A DNA stretch of 64,000 nt from the NCBI RefSeq assembly GCF_001646665.1, contig NZ_LWBU01000011.1:227265-291264 (forward strand), read 5' to 3'. This DNA comes from Streptomyces noursei (GTDB taxonomy: Bacteria; Actinomycetota; Actinomycetes; Streptomycetales; Streptomycetaceae). Below are positions 58,539 through 64,000 of this stretch, piece by piece. Made by a program: the position numbers and the translations under genes. Positions within the stretch are counted from its first letter, which is position 1, and every line of letters starts with the position of its first letter. Below the pieces are notes generated by a model. It had not been told where the DNA came from, did no database searches, and saw only the letters and a program-made list of their open reading frames with translations.

Positions 58539-59048
58539 GTGAGCGACCACACCAGCACCACCACGCACGGCACCCCCGCCGGGCCGCAGCCCGAGCCCCT
58601 CCGCTTCTTCGGTACGACCTGGGTCGGCCACGACGGCGGATACGGGCTGCGGCGCGCCGGGGTCGCCGTCGGCTCGCTGGCCTGTGCCGTGGCCGGCGCG
58701 TTCGTCCTCCGCTTCGCCCACCAGGGCCTGGCCATCGCCGACATCGGCGGCTTCGTCAACACGCTGCTCGTCGTGATGTTCGCCGTCTGCACCACCATCG
58801 CCTTCAGCCGGACCTGGCAGGGCTTCACCCGCCGCCCGGCCGACCCGGCCCGCGAGGACGCGCTGCGCAGCCTGAAGGCGATCGGCTTCATCGGCTCCCT
58901 GCTCGCGTATTTCCTCCGCTCCCTGGTCGAGGCGCCCGGCGAGAAGCTGCTGCGCACCGAGTACGAGACGGCCCGCGCCCAGTACGACAAACGCCGCTCC
59001 ACCCGCGCGGGCAACCCGGCCGCCCGCAAGAAGCCCCGCAAACGCTGA
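58539..59048 (+). CDS. membrane protein of unknown function, 169 residues
   Basis: Two to three hydrophobic segments (about 43-62, 69-88 and a weaker one at 112-124), N-terminal Thr/Gly-rich and C-terminal strongly basic (RRSTRAGNPAARKKPRKR), so the tail is cytoplasmic. Moderately conserved-looking blocks: RFFGTTWVGHDGGYGLRRAG and EKLLRTEYETARAQYDKRR. No family assigned. GTG 58539; GATAAT (58526-58531) lies seven bases upstream, suggesting a leaderless mRNA. Confidence 0.8.
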   Translation: MSDHTSTTTHGTPAGPQPEPLRFFGTTWVGHDGGYGLRRAGVAVGSLACAVAGAFVLRFAHQGLAIADIGGFVNTLLVVMFAVCTTIAFSRTWQGFTRRPADPAREDALRSLKAIGFIGSLLAYFLRSLVEAPGEKLLRTEYETARAQYDKRRSTRAGNPAARKKPRKR

Positions 59049-59483
59049 CAAGCGCCCATCCCCGCCCCGGCGGCCCGCGATCGACCACCCGCCGAGCGCA
59101 TCCGCTCCCCCGATGCCCCGGCCGCCGACGCCGCGCCGCCACCCCGGCCCAGCCGCCGGCTCCCCGCCCGGGCCATACCTCCCGCCCGAGCCGCCGACGC
59201 CGCCGAGCGCTCGCCCCCGCTCCAGCGGACCCGCCCCGCAGACGCCGTAATGGATCACCCCCGCGCGCAGCTGTCCCCAGCCGCCCGGACCCGGCCGCCG
59301 CCCCGCCCAGCCGCTCCCGGGCTGTCCCATCCGCGCCGCGACGCCGCCCGCCGGACACCGCCCGCTCCCTCCCTTCCCCCCGCCGTAAGCCACACCCCCC
59401 GCCGTAAGCAACACCCCGGCACGCACCCACGCGGCCGCCACCGCTCCCTTGACGCGCCTCCCTCCACGCGCAATATTCATCAC
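59049..59483. other. 435-bp intergenic region before the ABC exporter
   Basis: Low-complexity, C-rich on the plus strand, no credible gene. It holds a 19-bp-period tandem pair (CCCCCCGCCGTAAGC at 59376-59390 and 59395-59409) and ends with the exporter promoter described separately. Confidence 0.55.
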
Positions 59484-59495
59484 ATGGTGAATATT
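59449..59495 (+). promoter_or_regulatory. ABC exporter promoter with AT-rich operator over the start codon
   Basis: TTGACG (59449-59454), spacer 16, CAATAT (59471-59476), then ATG 59484 seven bases on: a leaderless promoter. An 8-bp inverted repeat AATATTCA (59472-59479) and TGAATATT (59488-59495) with 8-bp spacer covers the -10 and the start codon. This is the most AT-rich site around and looks like a TetR- or PadR-type operator. Confidence 0.75.
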
Positions 59496-60269
59496 ATCGG
59501 CCACGCCATCGAGGCACACGCCCTCAGCGCCGTACGCGGCCGCCGCACCGTCCTGCGCGACCTGGGCTTCACCGTGCCGCGCGGACAGGTCACCGGCCTC
59601 CTCGGCCCCTCCGGCTGCGGGAAGTCCACGCTGATGCGCGCCGTCGTCGGCACCCAGGCCCAGGTCACCGGCACCCTCACGGTCCTCGGCCGCCCCGCCG
59701 GCGACGCCTCCCTCCGCGCCCGGATCGGCTACGTCACCCAGGCGCCCTCCGTCTACGACGACCTCACCGTCCGCCAGAACCTCGACTACTTCGCCGCCGT
59801 CCTGCTCCCCGGCCGCCACCGGCGCGACACCCGGGCGGAAGCGGTCACCCGCACCCTCACCGACGTCGACCTCACCTCGCACGCCGACGCCCTCGCCGGA
59901 AACCTCTCCGGCGGCCAGCGCAGCCGCGTCTCCCTCGCCGTCGCCCTGCTCGGCACCCCGGAACTGCTCGTCCTCGACGAACCGACCGTCGGCCTCGACC
60001 CCGTGCTCCGCCGCTACCTGTGGGACCTCTTCCACCGCCTCGCCGACGAACGCGGCGTCACGCTCCTCGTCTCCTCGCACGTCATGGACGAGGCCGAGCG
60101 CTGCCACCGCCTCCTCCTCATGCGCGCCGGAGAACTCCTCGCCGACGACACCCCCGAAGCCCTGCGCCGCCGCAACGACACCCCCACCGTCGAGGGCGCC
60201 TTCCTCCGCCTCGTCGACGCCGCCACCGCCGCCGACGCCGCCGACACCCTCCAGGAGACCCGGCGATGA
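59484..60269 (+). CDS. ABC exporter ATPase
   Basis: 261 residues. Walker A LLGPSGCGKSTLMRAV, Q-loop YVTQAPSVYDDLT, signature NLSGGQRSRVSLAVALL, Walker B LLVLDEPTVGLDP, H-loop SSHVMDEAERC: a drug- or polymer-exporter type (ABC-2) ATPase. ATG 59484 sits in the middle of an inverted repeat; GTG 59487 is next. Coupled by ATGA to the permease gene. No regulator gene is adjacent, so the binding protein of the operator is encoded elsewhere. Confidence 0.93.
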   Translation: MVNIIGHAIEAHALSAVRGRRTVLRDLGFTVPRGQVTGLLGPSGCGKSTLMRAVVGTQAQVTGTLTVLGRPAGDASLRARIGYVTQAPSVYDDLTVRQNLDYFAAVLLPGRHRRDTRAEAVTRTLTDVDLTSHADALAGNLSGGQRSRVSLAVALLGTPELLVLDEPTVGLDPVLRRYLWDLFHRLADERGVTLLVSSHVMDEAERCHRLLLMRAGELLADDTPEALRRRNDTPTVEGAFLRLVDAATAADAADTLQETRR

Positions 60270-61003
60270 ACGCCTCCCGCGTGCTCGCGACCGCCGCCCG
60301 CGTCCTGCGCCAGCTGCGTCACGACCCCCGCACCATCGCCCTGATGCTGCTCGTCCCGGTGCTGATGATCACCCTGCTCCGGTACGTCTTCGACGGCAGC
60401 CCCGGCACCTTCGACTCCGTCGGCGCCTCCCTGCTCGGCATCTTCCCGCTGATCACCATGTTCCTGGTGACCTCGATCGCCACCCTGCGGGAACGCACCT
60501 CCGGCACCCTCGAACGGCTCCTCGCCATGCCCCTCGGCAAGGCCGACCTCATCGCCGGCTACGCCCTCGCCTTCGGCCTGCTCGCCGTCGTCCAGTCCGC
60601 CCTCGCCACCGCGACCGCCCTCTGGCTCCTCGACCTCACGGTCACCGGCTCCCCCTGGCTGCTCCTCCTGGTCGCCCTGCTCGACGCCCTCCTCGGCACC
60701 GCCCTCGGCCTCTTCGTCTCGGCCTTCGCCGCCTCGGAGTTCCAGGCCGTCCAGTTCATGCCGGCCGTGATCTTCCCCCAGCTCCTCCTCTGCGGCCTGT
60801 TCACCCCGCGCGACACCATGCAGCCCGCCCTCGAAGCCCTCTCCGACGCACTGCCCATGTCGTACGCGGTCGACGGGATGAACCAGGTCCTCCGCCACAC
60901 CGACATGACCGCCGACTTCGTCCGCGACGCCCTCGTCGTCGCCGGCTGCGCCCTCCTCGTCCTCGTCCTCGGCGCCGCCACCCTCCGCCGCCGCACCCCT
61001 TAG
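60266..61003 (+). CDS. ABC-2 type exporter permease
   Basis: 245 residues, six membrane helices. The ABC-2 pattern is clear: RHDPRTIALMLLVPVLMITLL, FLVTSIATLRERTSGTLERLLAMPL and the conserved PAVIFPQLLLCGLFTPRDTMQ, then ALPMSYAVDGMNQVL. Forms the exporter with the preceding ATPase; substrate unknown but such pairs often give antibiotic resistance. The TAG stop doubles as the start of the next gene's -10 hexamer. Confidence 0.92.
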   Translation: MNASRVLATAARVLRQLRHDPRTIALMLLVPVLMITLLRYVFDGSPGTFDSVGASLLGIFPLITMFLVTSIATLRERTSGTLERLLAMPLGKADLIAGYALAFGLLAVVQSALATATALWLLDLTVTGSPWLLLLVALLDALLGTALGLFVSAFAASEFQAVQFMPAVIFPQLLLCGLFTPRDTMQPALEALSDALPMSYAVDGMNQVLRHTDMTADFVRDALVVAGCALLVLVLGAATLRRRTP

Positions 61004-61012
61004 CCTCCCCAC

Positions 61013-61576
61013 ATGATCGACAACGTGATCGACCTCGGACTGTGCGACACCACCGGCCGCCCCGTCACGCTCCACGGCGTGGACGACCACAACTGGCGCG
61101 CCGTCGCCGACACGGCCCCCCGCGACGACCAGCGGGACCACGTCCCCGCCCTCGCCGCCCGCTACCTCCTGCTCTCCCTGCGCGAGGACGTCTGGCACTC
61201 GCTCGCCGTCCTCGCCGGCGACGAGGTGACCGGCCACGTCATGTGGGCCCGCGAGGACGACGGCACGCACTGGATCGGCGGCATGCTCGTCGACGCCGCC
61301 CACCAGGGAACCGGCATCGGCCGGGCCGCCGTGCGCACCCTCGCGGCCTGGCTCACGGACAAGGACGACTGCCGCGCCGTCCGCCTCTCCTACCACCCGG
61401 ACAACACCCCGGCCCGCGCGCTCTACGAATCGCTCGGCTTCGTCCCCACCGGCACCGTCGAGGACGACGAGATCGTCGCCGAACTCGACCCCACCCGTAC
61501 CGCCCCTCGGACAACCGCGCCCTGCCCCCCGCCCCGGTGCGAGGATGGCGACACGTACCCCCACCCGGCGAGGTGA
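61013..61576 (+). CDS. GNAT-family N-acetyltransferase
   Basis: 187 residues. Typical GNAT strands: LAGDEVTGHVMWAREDD, WIGGMLVDAAHQGTGIGRAAV (acetyl-CoA pyrophosphate loop QGTGIG), RLSYHPDNTPARALYESLGF. Resembles spermidine/amine acetyltransferases, substrate unproven. TAGCCT (61001-61006), starting on the stop codon of the permease, ends six bases before ATG 61013, so the gene probably has its own leaderless promoter. The last ~30 residues are unconserved. Confidence 0.88.
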   Translation: MIDNVIDLGLCDTTGRPVTLHGVDDHNWRAVADTAPRDDQRDHVPALAARYLLLSLREDVWHSLAVLAGDEVTGHVMWAREDDGTHWIGGMLVDAAHQGTGIGRAAVRTLAAWLTDKDDCRAVRLSYHPDNTPARALYESLGFVPTGTVEDDEIVAELDPTRTAPRTTAPCPPPRCEDGDTYPHPAR

Positions 61577-61585
61577 ACAGCAGCC

Positions 61586-62395
61586 ATGACCCAGACCGTC
61601 GCAGTCCTCGGTACCGGCAAGATCGGTGAAGCCCTGCTCAGCGGCATGATCCGGGCCGGCTGGCCCACCGCCCACCTCCTGGTCACCACGCGCCGCGCCG
61701 ACCGCGCCGAGGAACTGCGCACCCGCTACGGCGTGGAGACCGTCACCAACGCCGAGGCGGCCAAGCGCGCCGACACCCTCATCCTGGCCGTGAAGCCGCA
61801 GGACATGGGCAGGCTCCTCGACGAGCTCGGCCCCCACGTCGCCCCCGACCGCCTCGTGGTCAGCGCCGCCGCCGGCATCACGACCGCGTTCATCGAGGAG
61901 CGGCTGCCCGCCGGCGCGCCCGTCGTCCGCGTCATGCCCAACACCCCCGTCCTGGTCGACGAGGGCATGTCCGTCATCTCCGCCGGCAGCCACGCCACCG
62001 GCGACCACCTCGCCCACACCGAGGAGATCTTCGGCGGCGTCGGCAAGACCCTCCGCGTCCCTGAGTCCCAGCAGGACGCGGCCACCGCCCTCTCCGGCTC
62101 CGGCCCGGCGTACTTCTACTTCCTCGTCGAGGCGATGACCGACGCGGGCATCCTCCTCGGCCTGCCCCGCGCCCAGGCCCACGACCTGATCGTCCAGGCC
62201 GCCATCGGCGCCGCCGTGATGCTCCGCGACAGCGGCGAGCACCCGGTCAAGCTCCGCGAGGCCGTCACCTCCCCGGCCGGCACCACCATCAGCGCCATCC
62301 GGGAGCTCGAGAACCACGGCGTACGCGCCGCCCTGATCGCCGCCCTCGAAGCGGCCCGCGACCGCAGCCGCGAGCTCGCCACCGGCAACGGCTGA
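61586..62395 (+). CDS. proC: pyrroline-5-carboxylate reductase
   Basis: ProC reduces pyrroline-5-carboxylate to proline. 269 residues. Rossmann start VAVLGTGKIGEALLSGM, AVKPQDM, VVSAAAGI, VRVMPNTPVLVDEGMSVIS and the signature ALSGSGPAYFYFLVEAMTDAG with VTSPAGTTISAIREL near the C-terminus. GAGGTGA precedes ATG 61586. Nine bp after the GNAT gene; a hairpin separates it from convergent trpS. Confidence 0.96.
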   Translation: MTQTVAVLGTGKIGEALLSGMIRAGWPTAHLLVTTRRADRAEELRTRYGVETVTNAEAAKRADTLILAVKPQDMGRLLDELGPHVAPDRLVVSAAAGITTAFIEERLPAGAPVVRVMPNTPVLVDEGMSVISAGSHATGDHLAHTEEIFGGVGKTLRVPESQQDAATALSGSGPAYFYFLVEAMTDAGILLGLPRAQAHDLIVQAAIGAAVMLRDSGEHPVKLREAVTSPAGTTISAIRELENHGVRAALIAALEAARDRSRELATGNG

Positions 62396-62400
62396 CCCCG

Positions 62401-62433
62401 CCCGCCGTCGGCCCCACCACCCGGGGCCGGCGG
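62401..62433. terminator. possible terminator between proC and trpS
   Basis: GGCCCC (62410-62415) and GGGGCC (62423-62428) form the core of a hairpin that can be extended by imperfect GCCG/CGGC pairs. No T-tract. Confidence 0.5.
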
Positions 62434-62467
62434 CACGCGCCCGCCACCACCCGCCACCACCCGGCGG

Positions 62468-63466
62468 TCACCCCGGCGGCAGCAGCCCCACCGCCCGGTA
62501 CGCCCGGTCCACCACCGGGCGCGCCACGGCCCGCGCCCGCTCGGCGCCCTCCCGCAGCACCGCATCCACGTACCCGGGCTCGGCCACCAGCGACGCGTGC
62601 CGCTCCCGCAGCGGCCGCAATACCTCCACCACCGCCTCGGCCACGTCCCTCTTCAGCGCGCCGTACGACGTGTAGGCCCCGGCCAGCTCCGCCGGCTCCC
62701 CGCCCCCGCACGCCGCGAGCACGTCCAGCAGGTTCGCCACGCCCGGCCTGTTCTCCCGGTCGTAGGCCACTTCCCGCCCGCTGTCGGTCACCGCCCGCAT
62801 GACCTTCCGGCGCACCACGTCCGGTTCGTCGAGGAGATAGACGATCCCGGCACCGTTCTCGTGCGACTTCCCCATCTTTCCGGTCGGGTCCTGGAGGTCC
62901 ATCACCCTCGCCCCCACCTTCGGGGGCGTGGCCCTCGGCACTGTGAAGGTGTGCCCGTACCGCTGGTTGAACCGCACCGCCAGGTCCCGCGTCAGCTCCA
63001 CGTGCTGCGTCTGGTCGTCCCCCACCGGCACCTCGTCGGTCTCGTACGCCAGGATGTCCGCGGCCATCAGCGCCGGGTACGTCAGCAGCGACACCCGCAC
63101 GCTCTGACCGGCCGCCCGCGCCGCCGCCGACTTCTCCTTGTACTGGATCATCCGCCGCAGCTCGCCGTCCGTGGCCGTGCACTCCAGCAGATAGGAGAGC
63201 CGCGCGTGCTCGTCCACATGGCTCTGTACGAAGAGGGTGCACCGCCCGGGGTCGAGTCCGGCCGCCAGCAGCAGCGTCACCGCCTGCCGGCTGAGCCGCC
63301 GCACCCGCGCCGGATCGTGCTCCACGGTCAGCGCGTGCAGGTCCACCACGCTGAACAGCGCGTCGGCCCGGTACTGGTCCACCTCGGCCCACCGGCGCAC
63401 GGCTCCGAGGTAGTTCCCCAGCGTCAGGTGTCCGGTCGGCTTGATCCCACTGAAGATCCGCGTCAT
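62468..63466 (-). CDS. trpS: tryptophanyl-tRNA synthetase, attenuator-controlled type
   Basis: 332-residue class I synthetase. HIGH-like TGHLTLGNYLGAVR, FSVVDLHALTV, QSHVDEHARLSYLLEC, YPALMAADILAYETDEVPVG DDQ region and KMSKS-like GKMGKSHENG. GGAGGAGG precedes ATG 63466. The leader with two Trp codons and a terminator hairpin marks it as the counterpart of the S. coelicolor auxiliary TrpRS1, which tolerates indolmycin and is induced when charged tRNA-Trp runs low. Another trpS is expected elsewhere in the genome. Confidence 0.95.
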   Translation of the reverse strand: MTRIFSGIKPTGHLTLGNYLGAVRRWAEVDQYRADALFSVVDLHALTVEHDPARVRRLSRQAVTLLLAAGLDPGRCTLFVQSHVDEHARLSYLLECTATDGELRRMIQYKEKSAAARAAGQSVRVSLLTYPALMAADILAYETDEVPVGDDQTQHVELTRDLAVRFNQRYGHTFTVPRATPPKVGARVMDLQDPTGKMGKSHENGAGIVYLLDEPDVVRRKVMRAVTDSGREVAYDRENRPGVANLLDVLAACGGGEPAELAGAYTSYGALKRDVAEAVVEVLRPLRERHASLVAEPGYVDAVLREGAERARAVARPVVDRAYRAVGLLPPG

Positions 63467-63535
63467 GGCGTCCTCCTCCATCCTTCGGTGGAGGCCGCCG
63501 CCACCGCGGCCGGGCCTCCCCCGGGGAGAAACGCG

Positions 63536-63598
63536 AACGGCCGCCGAAGCGGCGGCCGTTGAGTGCATGCGTGTCTGCGCGGCCGCCGTCAGGCGGCC
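63536..63598 (-). promoter_or_regulatory. transcription attenuator of trpS
   Basis: Terminator hairpin: arms 63550-63560 and 63536-63546 (11 bp perfect, loop of 3), followed on the minus strand by CGCGTTT. An earlier hairpin pairs 63592-63598 with 63581-63587. The 3' arm of the first hairpin (GGCGGCC) can instead pair with GGCCGCC in the 5' arm of the terminator, giving the antiterminator expected when a ribosome stalls at the Trp codons. Confidence 0.85.
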
Positions 63599-63630
63599 CA
63601 CCACAGGGTCGTGAACGCACGCGATGTCAT
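63589..63630 (-). CDS. trpS leader peptide with tandem Trp codons
   Basis: Thirteen codons, MTSRAFTTLWWAA, then TGA (63591-63589). The two adjacent TGG codons occupy 63603-63598 and sit just before the hairpin arms. ATG 63630 is preceded at six bases by TACTCT (63642-63637 on the minus strand), so the mRNA is probably leaderless and every transcript starts with this peptide. Confidence 0.88.
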   Translation of the reverse strand: MTSRAFTTLWWAA

Positions 63631-63659
63631 GCCCGCAGAGTACGGCAGGGGACCCGGGG

Positions 63660-63688
63660 TTGACACGGCTTTGCTCCGTCCGTACTGT
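63660..63688 (+). promoter_or_regulatory. sigma-70-type promoter running toward an rRNA operon
   Basis: TTGACA (63660-63665), spacer exactly 17, TACTGT (63683-63688): near-consensus for HrdB, the best promoter by eye in the window. It points away from trpS into a leader without genes. Confidence 0.8.
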
Positions 63689-64000
63689 TCTCCGGGTTGT
63701 CCGACGTGAGCGCCGACCCCGGTCGGTCCCCGGACAGCCATTCCGCAAGAACCACTCCAAGCGAGCGACGATCCGTCGCCCCGCTTTCCGTGCGCTTTTG
63801 CGAAATGAGGAATCCGCGTTCGAACGGACGCAGCCCGATTAGCGTCGGGGCCACGGAATCCGCTAAAGTCTCACTCGTCGGAACGGCCCAACAGCCGGAA
63901 AGACAACCCCCTCTGACTGGGAATCAGGCCCGAAAGGATCTGATAGAGTCGGAACCGCCGGAAAGGGAAAGCGCGAAAGCGCAGAACAGCCCGGCAGCCC
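63689..64000 (+). other. probable rRNA operon promoter/leader region (16S gene beyond the window)
   Basis: No protein gene. The stretch from about 63885 onward (AGCCGGAAAGACAACC, GGATCTGATAGAGTCGG, GGAAAGGGAAAGCGCGAAAG) matches my memory of the leader upstream of Streptomyces 16S rRNA genes, with its GGAAAG-rich processing and antitermination region. Additional -10-like boxes TAAAGT (63864-63869) and GATAGAGT (about 63948) suggest the usual multiple rrn promoters. The 16S gene itself is not included. Confidence 0.72.

Overview
The window is chromosomal DNA from a Streptomyces or a very close relative. Support: very high GC with strong third-position GC bias, many GTG starts, Streptomyces hallmark genes (lsr2, sigE-cseA-cseB-cseC, disA-radA, clpC, a second type of trpS with a Trp leader peptide), and a gene order that, from memory, runs parallel to the folE-to-trpS core segment of S. 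coelicolor in reverse. I count 60 protein genes plus one 13-codon leader peptide. I see no tRNA, transposase, integrase or CRISPR array.

Layout. 0-5 kb: end of folE, an aldo/keto reductase, and the leftward folate operon folP / NTF2-like / folB / folK / DUF3180. 5-12 kb: an MprF-like aminoacyl-lipid synthase divergent from a membrane-anchored alpha/beta hydrolase, then a quaternary-amine ABC importer (ATPase divergent from two permeases and a binding lipoprotein). 12-18.5 kb: a membrane coiled-coil protein, an orphan nuoD paralogue overlapped by an NDUFAF7/MidA-type methyltransferase, a NarL-type two-component pair and an ArsR-type regulator. 18.6-24.4 kb: one tightly overlapping rightward cofactor operon, DUF2520 / panC / nadB / nadC / coaX (pantothenate, NAD and CoA). 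24.6-30.6 kb: small conserved proteins, a BlaI-type regulator, a short ArgA-like acetyltransferase, lsr2 and clpC with a candidate ClgR box. 30.6-38.8 kb: a PBP4-type DD-peptidase, a large NACHT NTPase with leucine-rich C-terminus, an M23 peptidase, and a TetR/EmrB-type exporter pair.

38.9-50.4 kb: the cell-envelope stress operon sigE-cseA-cseB-cseC, mutY, a PAP2 phosphatase, disA and radA separated by an 860-bp repeat-rich block, and a membrane-anchored ECF-sigma-like fusion protein. 50.4-58 kb: a cysteine-cluster protein divergent from ppx, a sugar isomerase-like protein, a TetR regulator, ilvD and a Ser/Thr kinase with a beta-propeller-like sensor. 58-64 kb: an SH3-domain protein, an ABC exporter with an AT-rich palindrome over its start, a GNAT enzyme, proC, and trpS preceded by a tandem-Trp leader peptide and attenuator. 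The last ~340 bp look like the promoter and leader of an rRNA operon running rightward out of the window.

Main themes are cofactor supply, envelope integrity and its stress response, proteostasis and chromatin, and DNA integrity signalling. The observations most worth following are the orphan NuoD/methyltransferase pair, the NACHT-LRR protein, the sigma-anti-sigma-like membrane fusion, the trpS attenuator, and a recurring leaderless-promoter architecture in which a TAnnnT hexamer ends 5-7 bases before the start codon.
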